Below, in pieces: positions 1-11,487 of a stretch of 64,000 nucleotides of DNA. The stretch comes from Chaenocephalus aceratus. Taxonomy: Eukaryota > Chordata > Actinopteri > Perciformes > Channichthyidae. The translations under genes and the position numbers were made by a program. The stretch covers positions 24,479,359 to 24,543,358 of the forward strand of contig CM043785.1 in assembly GCA_023974075.1 (NCBI GenBank). The letters run 5' to 3'. The notes under the pieces were generated by a model. It searched no databases. It was not told the origin of the DNA and was given only the letters and a program-made list of their open reading frames with translations. Numbering within the stretch: position 1 is the stretch's first letter; each line of letters begins with the position of its first letter.

Positions 1-918
1 CATTAATCTTTATAAACAGATTCTGCATTCATAAGTGGAATGTGTAGGCAACGGTACAAGATTGTGTCATTGGAAGCAGTCTGGTTTATATTTATTGTCT
101 GAGTGTCAGTCAGTGTAGAGAGTAAAAGAGGAGAAATGCCTAGGCTTAAAGGGACATTTCCTGATAAGGACTTAGCTTTTGATTGGCTTAAAATGTGTCT
201 GTAAACTGGCTACATGTGCAACAATCCAGTTGTAGACGTCATCTCTCAATTCCAACTCAATTCTCTCATCTCAAGGTGCTAACTGGACTGTTAAAAATGG
301 ACTTACACACAGACAATAAAGTCTTGGCCTGGTTATGCGCTTGCTGGAACCCCAGAAATATAGCCCCTTCCCCCAGAGGGCTATCGTCATCCGACCCTTC
401 AGCTGATGGGTTCTGAGATTGCATCCTCAGCAGGGTACCACGTCTACTTAATCAGATTTTATTTATCACTACTATAGTAAATCTGTGTGGTTGATAGAGG
501 TTTTAAACCTGACAACAACAATTACATAACTGCAATGACATTGAAATTGAAATTGACGTTGAAATTACATGTGTTTACTTTATATGAAATTTGACAAAAC
601 ATTCCACTCTGAGTTTTAGAGTTAAACGTTTTTTTGGAGCGATTTAAATGTATATTCTAAATATTCTATGCTGTAAAAAAGCAAAAACAAGTGCCCAAAA
701 CATTCAGTACATGAAAGAATCACAGATTGTCACGTGTTTAACAGTAGATGGATTCTTCTCTTTTCATTAGGTCATTAAATGAATTAAATGAACAAAAAGA
801 GAAGAAGGTATTTATTGTGAACTCCCTGCGGAGCACTTCTCTGTGTGTAATAGAGAGTAAAAGCATGAAGCACAGATATTGGTTTATCTATAAAACACTG
901 CAGTCGTTCACACTCACA

Positions 919-920
<2 letters not shown>
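1..920. other. Intronic DNA without recognisable features
   Basis: I see no gene, exon or repeat family here. By position it belongs to the ndst3 intron that continues beyond the window. Confidence 0.6.

Positions 921-995
<75 letters not shown>
921..995. repeat. (CA)n microsatellite
   Basis: Uninterrupted CA repeat followed by a short GA run. The reading frames across it are artefacts. Confidence 0.97.
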
Positions 996-997
<2 letters not shown>

Positions 998-1105
998 GAA
1001 AGAGAGAGAGAGAAGGCCACCAGAGCCACAGACACTCAGCACTATTTCACCAAACCAATTATCCACAGAGCTATAGCTCAAACTGATATAGTACATTTTA
1101 AAAAG

Positions 1106-1107
<2 letters not shown>

Positions 1108-1152
<45 letters not shown>

Positions 1153-1201
1153 TCACACACAGAGAAATTCACACACACAGGTATGCATGTTTGCGAGAAT
1201 G

Positions 1202-1247
<46 letters not shown>
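1108..1247. repeat. Two (CA)n microsatellites
   Basis: CA runs at 1108-1150 and 1204-1247 are separated by about 50 bp of CA-rich sequence. Confidence 0.95.
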
Positions 1248-1248
<1 letters not shown>

Positions 1249-1250
1249 CC

Positions 1251-2140
1251 ATATCTCAGTGTGATTTGTTCTGATACAGTGGGTCCAGTGGGTGGTTCTC
1301 AATCTGCTGACAGAGACACACAAGCACCAATTTTACAGCCTTAAGACAACTTCCTGTCCTCCTTGGAGCAAACAAAGATGGAGCAAGGGGCAGAGGAAAG
1401 AGATTAATGGACAGAAATTGCAAGATAAATTGGATGTGAAAAAGTGCGAAAGGTGAGGAATATGGGAAGGTTGTGACTGATGTGCTAACTCAGGAAGCTA
1501 GATGAATTATGGGAATCTAAAAGTTCACCAGCTGATATATGGTGAAATGATTTCCTTTTTTCTAATTCTGCATACAGGCGCACACATACACAAGCACACA
1601 ACTGCTTCTCAGAATAATGTTTCACATCCAAAAGTTTGTTTTCCATTTGTCCTTGCCTCCCTTTGCTATTTCGTCAGTGCATCATGCAATGTCTTGGAGT
1701 AATAGATGAACCGCTTCACTATTCCTACACTGTTTTTTCATTGCTCCCGAGACCTACTGCATTATAGATACTAATACATATTTGTATATCTCTACAGTGT
1801 TGCTGTTGTGTAGCTTTTATTCATGTTTTCCTCAGCACATGGTGTTGGCTTAGTTGTTCAGAAGTTCTTTCAAGAGCATTTTTCTGGCTAAAAAGCTGAG
1901 TTTCGAATTTAATTCCTGAAACATTTCCTTATACTGCAGCTTTTTATAAAATCCTACAATATTCTACTGCTGATGTGGATAAATATTGCTTTATCATTGT
2001 AGTATTGACAAGAAATTCTCAAACCAGAGAATTCGAAAAATATAAATGAAAATACCTCCGTCTAGTTATGCTTTGTTTTGAGGGACACAGCATATACTGG
2101 ACACTGCTGAGACCAACATTGGTTGCTAATTCTAATTTAT
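1251..2140. other. No feature recognised
   Basis: AT-rich intronic sequence with neither coding nor repeat signatures that I can name. Confidence 0.5.
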
Positions 2141-2602
2141 AATAATAATAATAATTAATAATTCCTTGCATTTATTATAGCGCTTTTCCAGTGCTCAAAC
2201 GCTTTACAGATACACATTACACATATGTTGTATACATGCAATGGTCACTGTGGACAATACCCACAGGAGCAAGTTCAGGTGAAGTGTCTTGCCCAAGGAC
2301 ACAACGGCTTTACAGACGCAGCAGCGGCGGGTTTCACCCCTTGATCTGATGATCATTGCACAGCACACTGCGCCACACCGTCCATCTTCACGCCGTCATC
2401 GAGGCGCTTTTACAAGTACACATTGATATTATACATGTACTGTGGACAATACCCACAGGAGCAAATCCGGGTGAAGTGTCTTGCCCAAGGACACAACGGC
2501 CTGACACAGTGGCGGCAGGAGCGGGTTTCGGACTGGAGTTCCCCAGCACCCCCCTTGATCTGATGATCAGATGCACAGACCACTGCGCCACTCGTCCCAA
2601 CT
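2141..2602. repeat. Fish interspersed repeat in two tandem units
   Basis: Two units of about 200 bp repeat each other: acaatacccacaggagcaa ... gtgtcttgcccaaggacaca ... cttgatctgatgatca occurs near 2255-2377 and again near 2447-2591. The phrases tatagcgcttttccagtgct and gtcttgcccaaggacacaac are typical of a very common fish retroposon tail. It follows a short (AAT)n run. Confidence 0.75.
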
Positions 2603-3719
2603 ATGAACCTGAAGGCCCACTGTGCCTCCCAAAAGTAATTACGTCATAACATTTTCCTTTGAGAATTAGAAAACAGCTGACTGAAGTGAAGAGTGTCATA
2701 TGTCATCTCTTTACTAAACATAAATCTTGCACCAGAGAAGGGCAAACTGAGGGACCAGGAAAACTCAGCTGATGGAAGCTCACTCTGTGCTTGATCATGT
2801 CCTGATTCTCCTGCCAATTTGATTTTGGTGCTTTTGGTCCACATTTTCCAACAAGACGTTATTACAGCACAAACTATTGTATTAAATGTTTTTCGAAAGA
2901 TTGTAACAACAAAAGCGCCATCATTGGGATGGAAGGTCAACTTGAGAATAATATTTTCTTGGAATTTCATTTTATTTCAGCCTCTATTTTCGCTTCAGCT
3001 TTTCTTTGAAAACAAACATTTCTTCTGTAAAACAAAAACATTCTGTTTACCTTCCTGACTTTTTTCTTCTTTCTTTGTGCACAACATGTAGTTTTGTTAA
3101 TTGGCTTGTTATGTGATTCAGTGATTCACTACCTTACTATTGATAATGTATAATATAACACATTATAGCCTGTCAAAGTGTCGGCTTGTTATTGTATTGA
3201 TGATATAGGGTTAAGTGGTTGCCCTTTATGAAGCTGTGACAAAATGTCAAGAAATAAAAGCCAAGTTATAGGATTGATTAGTAAATTGATATTGCTGACA
3301 GTTTAAATTGTTTTCCCAGAACCCAGAAACAGCAGAACAACATAGACTGGTAATTTTGGTGTCAGATGTGATTGGTTCTTTCGTCAATAAGGGAGCATTT
3401 GTGAACACTGACAAAGAGCCTGACTGACAAGTGAATGAAGATGAGGAGGAGGAGATAAAGAGGGCGGGACGAATACAACTTGCTTAGTTGGAAGTGGCGA
3501 CAGGAGTATTATTCTACTGCTTTCGCAAACTGTGACTGATGAATCATTTATTGGAGCACAAAAGTGTAAAAATGATTTCATAACTTGATCCGTATTCTAC
3601 GATACACACCCGGCACATATACAAATGCACACAGAAAAGCTAACCCCTTTAACCACCTTGGATAGCCATTACATATTAAATCAACAAAGCTGCTGTGAGA
3701 CGAGGTCAAAAAATACATC
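2603..3719. other. No feature recognised
   Basis: AT-rich intronic sequence; no exon, RNA gene or named repeat is visible. Confidence 0.5.
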
Positions 3720-3726
3720 TCTCACA

Positions 3727-3757
<31 letters not shown>

Positions 3758-3787
3758 CACAACACACACACACACACACACACACAG
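3720..3787. repeat. (CA)n microsatellite
   Basis: Interrupted CA repeat 180 bp before the gypsy 5' LTR. Confidence 0.95.
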
Positions 3788-3964
3788 ACACAGAGGTTAC
3801 ACACCATGCACGGCATCATTGATTTTCTGTTAAGGACCGCAAGAAACAATCAGTAAACAATTTACTATTCAGCAAACGCTTATTTGAATGCAAAAAGATT
3901 AAAGTAAATAAAAACAGTTTTTCAAAGTCAGATATAATAATCCAATCAGTTGCTTGTGACTAAA

Positions 3965-4411
3965 TGTCATGTCCAAGAAACTTATAGTGAAAGTTTATTC
4001 TTTATGTTAGTTTTGTCATGTCCCTTTGTCCTGTGCTTTATGTGTATTCCCTTAATTAATTCTCCCTCTCATTTCAGGCCTCCACGCTCCCCGCCCCCTT
4101 ATGTCTCCTGCGTCCTTGATTGTTTTCCCCGCCCTGATTGTTTCCACCTGTGTCCCCTTTACCTGTGTATATATTGTGTTAGCTCCCTCCTGTTCATTGT
4201 CAGTTCGTTGTCTCTCTATGACCTATGTTCCTGCTTACCTCACGGACTTCTCACGGATCTATGTTATTGATCACTGTTCTAGTTTTCCTCGAAAGAGTGT
4301 TTTTGTTTTCATTACTGTGCAAATCCCAGTAAAGTCTTATTTTGAAACACTATCCGAGTCTGAGTTTGAGTCGTGCAATTGAGTTCATGCCTCAGAGTTC
4401 ACTCCTTGACA
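3965..4411 (+). repeat. 5' LTR of the gypsy element
   Basis: The 447-bp repeat begins tgtcatgtcc and ends ccttgaca. By eye it differs from the 3' LTR by about six substitutions and three indels (2, 18 and 9 bp), which suggests a fairly recent insertion. A TATA-like tatatatt lies at 4168-4175 and an AGTAAA poly(A)-like signal near 4329. Confidence 0.95.
4168..4208 (+). promoter_or_regulatory. LTR promoter and predicted RNA 5' end
   Basis: A TATA-like motif at 4168 lies 31 bp upstream of gtcagttcgt (4199-4208). Transcription starting there would give an RNA whose first ten bases are the exact complement of acgaactgac at 4414-4423, just inside the LTR. The start site is inferred from spacing. 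Confidence 0.6.
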
Positions 4412-4413
4412 GT

Positions 4414-4423
4414 ACGAACTGAC
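4414..4423 (+). other. Probable self-primed primer binding site
   Basis: The sequence acgaactgac begins two bases after the end of the 5' LTR, where the primer site should be. It does not start with the TGG that pairs with a tRNA CCA end. It is instead perfectly complementary to the predicted RNA 5' end (4199-4208), the arrangement known from Tf1 and predicted for sushi-type elements. Confidence 0.65.
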
Positions 4424-4430
4424 CAACAAA

Positions 4431-5129
4431 ATGAACTCCGCTGACTCAGATCAGATAAAGAACGCCATCCGCTCTCATGGCCAACGTCTTGGGCAACAAG
4501 AGGAGCATATGGCCACCATGCAGCAGGGAGTGCAGAATCTAACCAACAGCCATGGGGAACTACAAACCTCGGTGACGACCCAAGTAAATATATTGGCAGC
4601 AGAGGTTCAGCGTGTGCTCACTCACCTGCAGGCTGTTTCTCTTCCTACGACTCCTCCGGTTCCAGCGGCGACCGGATCCGATCCCAACCGGGCTACTGAG
4701 CCGCACAGTACTTCCATGCGTCTGGCTCCACCAGAAAAGTACTCCGGAGACTCCGAAGGCCACCGGCCGTTCATCGTGCAGTGTGAGCTACACTATCACC
4801 ACCAACCGGCTGCTTTTCCCACGGACAATTCCAAAGTGGCTTTCATGATCTCCCATCTCTCCGGCCGAGCAGCAGCGTGAGCTACGGCAGAGTGGTCCCG
4901 AGGCTCCCCCATCTGCGGGTCTCTGGAAAACTTCATAGACACTATGAGAAAGATCTTCGATCAAACCACGCCGGGCAGGGACGCAGCTCGGGCTCTGATT
5001 AAGCTGCGACAACATCAGCGGAGTGTGGCTGACTACGCCATCGAGTTCCGGACTATGGCAGCCGACAGCGGCTGGAACTCCGCTGCATTGTTTGACGCTT
5101 TCGTCAGCGGTCTCTCGGATCCCCTACAA
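4431..5129 (+). pseudogene. gypsy gag, N-terminal part
   Basis: The frame starts at ATG 4431 and encodes a Gln-rich, probably coiled-coil start followed by a Pro/Thr linker and a capsid-like region (APPEKYSGD, PFIVQCELHY, FDQTTPGRDAARALIKLRQ), as in retrotransposon Gag proteins. It is cut by an in-frame TGA at 4878-4880 and resumes in the same frame, so this is a simple nonsense change. At 5129 it is broken by the hAT-type insertion. The removed length (355 bp with one duplication copy) is what brings the frame used after 5485 back into register, so the insertion hit an otherwise continuous frame. Confidence 0.85.
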
Positions 5130-5476
5130 CAGTGTTTCTCAAAGTGTGGTCCGCGGACCACTGGTGGTCCGTGAGCGCCCCCTAGTGGTCCGTGAGTATA
5201 TTGGTAAAATTTCACATTTGAAATAAATAAATGTATTTAAGTTTTTCACACTCTCGCGGGAATATCTCCGCAATGCAACGAGCTTAAGTTTCACTTTCGA
5301 TTGCATGATATAGCCCAGATAAGCACCTTCATCACACATGTTGCCACTTGTTTGTACAATCTTCAGGCGATTTGTAAAAAACAATGTGTTTTTGGATATT
5401 TGTGGAGTTAGGTGGTCCGCGAGTGTTTTTTTATTGGTTAAGTGGTCCTTGGTATGAAAAAGTTTGAGAAACACTG
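5130..5476. mobile_element. Non-autonomous hAT-type element nested in gag
   Basis: The 347-bp element has terminal inverted repeats (cagtgtttctcaaa at the left, tttgagaaacactg at the right) and a perfect 8-bp target duplication, ccctacaa, at 5122-5129 and 5477-5484. The 8-bp duplication and CAG...CTG ends are hAT hallmarks. The subterminal ggtccgcggaccac-type palindromes are also present. It has no transposase. Confidence 0.93.
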
Positions 5477-5484
5477 CCCTACAA

Positions 5485-5850
5485 GACCAGCTGGCGCCTC
5501 TCGATCTGCCCGCTGACTTGGACTCTGTCATATCCATGGCAATAAGGATAGACAATCGTTTAACGGAGAGGAGAAGGAATAAATCCAAGGATGCGGTTGA
5601 TCCGCCTCTCCAGAGGAGACGCTCGCCGCTGGATACTACTTCTTCTTGGAGGCCCCGTCACCCCTCACCACCTGCGTTCCGGACAACAGTCCCCCCTGGC
5701 TCAGTGGAGGAGCCAATGCAGTTGGGCCGTGCCAAGCTTTCGATGGCAGAACGTCAGCGTCCATTAAAGGGGGGGGGTCTGTGCTTCTTCTGCGGGCAGC
5801 GCGGACATCCACAAGCGGCTTGTCCGGTAAAAGAGGAGGCTCACCAATAA
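5485..5850 (+). pseudogene. gypsy gag, C-terminal part with CCHC zinc knuckle
   Basis: A basic region is followed by CFFCGQRGHPQAACPVK, a standard C-x2-C-x4-H-x4-C nucleocapsid knuckle, and the frame ends at TAA 5848-5850. The protease follows in another phase, so gag and pol are probably separate frames here, though a mutation in the nearby G run (5769-5776) cannot be excluded. Confidence 0.85.
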
Positions 5851-6324
5851 TGAGGAGTACGTTAGTGAGCCGGATCTCTTCCTCTGACTTTCCTCCTCGC
5901 ACCCTGACCCGCATCCAGGTAAAAATCAGAGACAATGTAGTTACTCATGGTGCTCTCATTGACTCAGGGGCAGACGAAAGTCTTATGGATTGGGGTTTAG
6001 TTAAAACATTGGACATAAAAACTAAACCTCTACGTCCTCAGCCTCTTGAAGCAAGTGCTCACGATGGGCGGCTGTTGTTTAAAGTGACTCACCAAACAGA
6101 GCCTTTAGAAATAAGATGTAATGATAACCATCACGAGACAATGTCATTTCACTTATTTAACTCAGCCCAACATCCACTCATTTTGGGGTTTCCCTGGTTG
6201 AAGCTTCATAACCCTCACATAGATTGGCAATCTAGGAGGATGGAGGGGTGGGGAAAGAATTGCATAGATCACTGTGTTAAGCAGGTAGCGGAGATTGACA
6301 GAAGAGGTAACACTGGGAGTGATA
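5851..6324 (+). pseudogene. gypsy aspartic protease region (start of pol)
   Basis: The frame carries HGALIDSGADESLMDW, the DSG-type active site of retroelement aspartic proteases, and downstream HPLILGFPWLKLHNPHIDW, the usual C-terminal protease motif of gypsy elements. The frame is open until the inverted-repeat element begins at about 6325. Confidence 0.85.
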
Positions 6325-7048
6325 CCCCCAGTTTCCACCAGGTCGGTCTGCGCCGCGGTTTTGGTCCGACCTCCTCTAGCGCCATAACCCACCGGACGCG
6401 TCCCAGAAGCGTTTCAGAAGCGTAGCGTCGTGCGTGCAGGCTCGCAGTTTTGTTATTGATTTGGGCATCCTGGACATTTGTACTTCTACAAGAAAGTAAG
6501 TAGGCTACGTAGTTAAATGTTTTATTTTTGTGTCTGTTTAAATAGTGTTTATTGAATGGCTCTGTAATGTACCTTCAAGTATTAATTAACTTTAAAACAT
6601 TAATATGTAGTTGTTACCTTCCACTCCACAAACTGCAGCGACTAAAAACCAGGCCTTGTCCTTTCTGATGTTGTCCTTGTAGTAAGCATTGGTTACATCA
6701 TATAAAATAGTGTGTTTTTCCACTTCCATAATGAAAATCTCGTCGTGCGTATCGTAGTGGAGGTGTTGTGATGAAGGAGGGGGGGTCTGCTAAATTAGTA
6801 TATGTGGGGGATGGGCCTGGCCCGGATGCTCACCTTTCCACTTCCTGCGAGGGGGGGCTGCCTGCCCGACCTTAGGTTACGGCAGCGCCGCGGCAAAAAT
6901 AGGATTCATCCTAATTTTAGAGAAGCGCCGCTTCTGGGACTTGTCTGAGCCGTAACGCGGCGAGTGTGGTGGAATAGCACCCATTGACTAGAGTGGCCGC
7001 GATCCTTACGACCGCCGCGGCGCAGACGGACCTGGTGGAAACTGGGGG
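6325..7048. mobile_element. Inverted-repeat DNA element nested in pol
   Basis: The ends are inverted copies: cccccagtttccaccaggtc at the left and gacctggtggaaactggggg at the right, with a further partly inverted GC-rich subterminal region (around 6345 and 7012). It is about 724 bp with no transposase. The flanks (ata / tta) do not form a clear target duplication, so I leave the superfamily open; PIF/Harbinger with a 3-bp site is one possibility. Confidence 0.8.
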
Positions 7049-7139
7049 TTAGACAGGGAACTATCCCAGAAATATATTTTCCTGATGTACTTTCAGTTCC
7101 TTCCTGCTACTACGATTTAAGTGAAGTATTCAGTACATC
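7049..7139 (+). pseudogene. gypsy pol fragment between two nested elements
   Basis: Ninety bases encode YFPDVLSVPSCYYDLSEVFS, the linker that precedes reverse transcriptase in gypsy Pol proteins. Its presence shows that the inverted-repeat element on the left and the DIRS element on the right are two independent insertions. Confidence 0.75.
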
Positions 7140-7350
7140 TATAGGTTACTTACGCAACCCCAGTCCTCAGAGTAACATGTAGTGAGATGTCTCACTATGG
7201 GATGCGCCTCATCGCGGAGCAAACGAAAGCATCAATCTCATTACGTCAATCCTGATTGGCTGGTGATCTTGACGTCAGGGGAATCCACCCCCTATAAGTA
7301 GCTTGCGCTACGTCCCATGCGTCATTCAAAATAAGCACCTCTTCTCGCTT
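7140..7350. repeat. DIRS copy 1 left inverted terminal repeat
   Basis: About 190 bp from atgtctcactatggga to cacctcttctcgctt are repeated in reverse at 11488-11666. The outer 50 bases (from taggttac to agagtaacatgta) have no partner at the right end, as expected of DIRS termini. A TATA-like ctataagta is included in both copies. Confidence 0.88.
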
Positions 7351-7371
7351 CACCATAGCAAGGAGGGCCGT

Positions 7372-7402
7372 CTGGTGAGACATCTCACTACATGTTACTC
7401 TA
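7372..7402. repeat. DIRS copy 1 internal complementary region
   Basis: The stretch ggtgagacatctcactacat continuing to gttactct is the reverse complement of the left terminus at about 7171-7198. This is the internal complementary region that DIRS elements use to rebuild their ends. Confidence 0.75.
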
Positions 7403-7715
7403 AGATTGAAAAGAGATGTGTCCTTTTTTTAAGGCACCACTCCTCAAACACCCTCCACTTACAGGCATAGAGAGACCTGGTGGAGGAAGCTCTCGCACTC
7501 TGAATAGTGTTTATCACCTTCTGAGGGAGTCCCACTGTATTCAGATTGTACCACTCAAGGGCCAGGCCCATAGTGCCAAGCGCTCTGGGTGTGGGTGAAA
7601 GATCTGCCCCGAGGTTCATCACTCCTGGTACATGCGTCGCTCTCAGAGAGAGGAGATGTCCGCCGCTCCATAAGATCAGTTTGCGTGCCAGCATGTGTAA
7701 CTGGAGAGAACGCAA
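7395..7715 (-). pseudogene. DIRS copy 1: end of RNase H and truncated tyrosine recombinase
   Basis: The minus-strand frame contains HVPGVMNLGADLSP, the RNase H C-terminal motif, followed by INTIQSARASSTRSLYACKW, the N-terminal core-binding segment of a DIRS tyrosine recombinase. It stops at 7395, immediately at the internal complementary region. The catalytic domain (R, H-x-x-R, Y) is therefore deleted. Confidence 0.85.
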
Positions 7716-7729
7716 ACCCCCTTGGCGGT

Positions 7730-8990
7730 TTATATATATGATATTGTGGTCGTATTATCTGTCCTCACGAGGACATGATGTTCTCTGAGAAAAGGCAGAA
7801 AGCGTTTTAGGGTGAGGAACACCGCTAAAAGCTCCAGGTAATTTATGTGCGCCCGCTGGAGGTCTCTGCTCCAGAGACCCCTCACCGGGCGACCTTCGTA
7901 AATACCTCCCCAGCCTGTCAGACATGCGTCCGTGGTGACCACCTTCCGTGAAAGGACAGCACCCATAGGCACGCCCCGTACTAGAAAAGTCGGGTGCAGC
8001 CAGTGACGCAGTGCCATTACGCATTTCACCGTAACCATTACTCTCCGCGCACCATGACGCGTGGGGTTTAGTTTTAGAGTGGCTACCCAGCGCTGAAACT
8101 CCCTCATGTGTAAGCGTCCCAGTCGTACGACCAGAATGGCTGACTCCATGAGCCCCAGTAACCGCAGGCATGATCGGAAGAGAACATGTTTGCGCAGCTG
8201 GAAATGAGCGAGACAAGCTCTGAAAGCTTTCACGCTTTCCGCTGACAGGCGGGCTGTAAAGGGCACCGAGTTCAGGTGTAACTCCAGGAAGAGTATAGTC
8301 TGTGCTGGGCACAACATGCTCTTCTCTGTGTTTATTATGAAACCCAGGTTGAGCAGGTGCTTTACGAGGACATTTGTCTGCGTAATAGCCTCCTGCTCCG
8401 ACTGTGCGAGAAGCAGTCGGTCGTCTAGGTAGGTCGCCAGTGAATACCCTGTTGTCTTAACGGGGCTATCGCAGCTTCCATACATCGTACAAACACTCTT
8501 GGACTGAGAGACAGACCGAAGGGAAGTACTCTGTATTCGTAACAGATCCCCTGAAATGCAAACCTCAGATATTTCCCGTGTGGGTAATATACTGGGATGT
8601 GGAAATATGCATCTTTCAGGTCGACTGATGTAAACCAGTCATTTTGTCGCACGAGACGCAGCAGAGATGTGTGAGTGAGCATTCTGAATTTGTATCTTTT
8701 TTTAGATATTTGTTCAGAGCCCTCAAATCTAGTATTGGCCGAATTCTGTTCCCTCCCCGTTTGGGAACGAGGAAATACTTGGAATAAAAGCCGCTCTGAC
8801 TCTGCTCGGCGGGTATTATAGATATAGCCCTCTTTTCTAGAAGTGAGAGGATCTCTCTCTCCAGAATATGGGCTGACTCTCCTCGGGCTTGTGAATACAG
8901 AATGCCCGAGAAGCGAGGGTGTGTGACAGCGAATTGGATTCTGTAGCCCCGTGTTACTGTCTTGAAAACCCAAGCAGATGTTGTGAGCAT
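7730..8990 (-). pseudogene. DIRS copy 1: reverse transcriptase and RNase H, frameshifted
   Basis: On the minus strand the order is SKYFLVPKRGGNRIRPILDL (8800 region), SVDLKDAYFHIPVYYPHGKY and VLPFGLSLSPR in a second frame, then the catalytic YLDDRLLLAQ (about 8400) in a third. RNase H follows with TTDACLTGWGG, LELLAVF and VLVRTDNTTT. The pieces are collinear with the DIRS RT-RH domain but need at least two frame changes, so the gene is broken. Confidence 0.85.
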
Positions 8991-11121
8991 CTCCCACTGG
9001 GCTCCTTAGAGCCAGCGGAGATGTCACGTCTCTTACCCTCTGAGTCTCTATTTGTTGTGTTATGGGGCCCTCTAGTGTCTGAACACGGTGGTACCCCATT
9101 TCGACAATCGACACTGTGCATGCGCATGACGGTGGTGCCTTCACAGACCCGTCTATTATCCGCCTTTTGAGAGAGGCCGTAGCTGCTCTCAGAAGGGGAA
9201 CAGTTGACAGACTGTTTATTGTTTTTATTGTTTTTCTTTTCATTTTTTTGAGCTGGGCCCTTGGCCTGAAGCCTGGATGCGTCAGCGGAAAATGGTTTAT
9301 GTGAGAAACAACAACAATATTGTGACATGTGTTTTTGCGGACTTGAGGATGGTGTTGAGGTATCTCTCGAGGCAGCGGGAACACATCTAGAGCTGGGGAA
9401 CCGTGGACTTCCAGCTCTGTCACAGAGGGGAGAAGGGGGGGGGGGGGGGGCTGTCAGGCCGCCCGCTTCTTCTTCGACTGCTGACCGAAATTCTGGGTTG
9501 GCTGCAGCCGGAACCGGAGATTTTCTAGGCCAACTCACCCTCGTCTCCTGCCTGGGCTGGGGACTCGGGGCGGGCTGCGACCTCTGCTGTTTCGGTACTT
9601 TGAACCGAGCAGAGTTCGAGGCAGCTTGGGTGAAGGACTGCCACTGTGAAGGCAGCGGCTGGACCCTTCGAGGGAGACAGAGGTGGAGGGTCTCGTCCTC
9701 CTTCTTTTTCGACTCGCATCTCCTCTGCATGGAGGCGAGAGCGGAGCCGAAAATCCCCTCGGGAATGATGGGCATGTCAAGCACATCCTCCTTTTCCCGA
9801 TCTGGGAGGTTGGTGAGGTTGAGCCATCTAGCTCTTTCCTGCACCACCATGATCCCCATTGCCTTGCCCGTGGCCTGGACGGCGCAGCGTTGAACACAAA
9901 GACAAATGTCTGTGATTGCGGCCATTTCGTCCAGAAAGGCCGGTCCAGGATTGCTTGACAGATCCTCGCAGTGCTCCGCTTGGTATGCGGTTAGCAGCGA
10001 GGAAACGTTCAAAGCCCTGGCGGACAACGCTGCGGCTCGGTAGGACCGTTCAGTCATGGTCGACTGGAATCGGTCCGCCTTCGCTGGCAGCGTGGGGTTC
10101 CTGCTCAGTAGGAGGTGGGCTGCCACCAGCGGTTCCATAGGCGGTATGTGGAGCAGGCCGAGCTTCTCCATACCGTCACAGTCTAGGGAGGAGGCATCCT
10201 GGATTGGGGCCTTGTTGCTAAAGGGCCGGTATCTCCACAAGACCGACACCTCATCCAACATCGCCGGGAAGACCGGAAGGAGTTGCCTCTTTGTCCTCGT
10301 TGCTTGGGGAAAATGTTTCCCCTCGTAACGGGACCTGGAGGTCTCCTTGGCCATTTCGGGCCCCGGGATGTCTAGTCTGGACGCGGCACGCTGACACACG
10401 GCCTGCAGGTCCATGCTCAGACAGGGCGAAGCTGGTGTGCTATCGCCCGGGAGAGCAGCCATCGCTCCCGGCTTTGCAGCCTGAGCCGATGACATGAAGA
10501 TATCGTCTTCTTGCTCGTCCGAATCAGACAGGAGGAACTCAGAGGCACCCTCTTCGTCCTCCATATAATCCAATTCCAGGACATCCTCCGCGGGCGATAC
10601 CATGGTGAGGTCCAGCCGGGAGCCCCAGCTTGGTAAAGCGTGGGGCTACGTTCCCTCGTCTCTTGCCGCCACCGGGTCCCAGCCTGACACGGCGCGGGAC
10701 TCCGGTTCTGCAGCGGCCGCTGTTGATGAGCCACAGACCGACACAGTGCGGGGCTCAATCTCTGCGGCGGACGCCCCTGCGTCTTGATTGCCAGCCGGCA
10801 AATCAACGGACATGAGGGGGTCCTATCCCGACAAGCTAGCTTGGCATGCTAACCGTCGGCGGAGGCTCTTTATGGTGAAACGGGCACAATGCCCGCACGA
10901 GCCGGGGTTGTCAATAGCCTCCTGGGCGTGCTCCAGCCCGAGGCAGGACGAGCAGACCTGGTGTGAGTCTGTGCCTGATCTTCAACCCGCAGCCGCAGAG
11001 TCGAGCCTCCGAGTCCCTGGCTCCTCTGGTGTGAGGGAGAGTGGTGTCCATCTTGTTCGCCGCGTGGCGTGGAGAGGACCCGCTCGTAACAGGTACGTCG
11101 TCGAGAAAAAAGTGTTACCAA
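8991..11121 (-). pseudogene. DIRS copy 1: Gag-like region
   Basis: A minus-strand frame of 549 codons (10603-8954) starts with an acidic segment and is rich in Ser, Pro and Arg in its C-terminal third. Upstream in the same frame, near 10950, lies a Cys/His cluster (CSSCLGLEHA ... SCGHCAR) matching the one in copy 2, but at least two stops separate it from the main frame. The polyG run at 9431-9450 is a likely slippage site. The role is assumed to be that of DIRS ORF1 (RNA-binding Gag-like protein); the sequence similarity is low outside the zinc cluster. Confidence 0.65.
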
Positions 11122-11487
11122 TCTGTCTTTAATCCGGAGAAAAAAAGGACGGTGTAGGTCTTTTTTCTCAAAGAATATTAACTGGTGTGTTAATATTCTT
11201 TTAATCCTTTCCTCCTCCGTGAGAAAGAGAAAAGAAAAACGTCCTCGCTACCGTGGAGTCGGTAGCGAGGGAAAGCACGCTAGCGACAGGTGTGTTGCTA
11301 GCTTGAAAAAATCAAAACCTTACCTTAATTCCCGAGGAAGAAACGGCGAGGTCGATTATAATACTAACTGGTGTGTTAGTATTAGCAGTCTTCTTGCGAA
11401 GCAGGAAGGGTAGCCGGCAAGCGCCCGTCGACCGAAATTTAGATTTGGGTTCAGTCTGTGGACTGTTAAGCTAGCCTGGCTACCATA

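Noticed and set aside
9327..9893. 188-codon plus-strand frame
   Set aside because: It is the antisense shadow of the DIRS Gag-like region.
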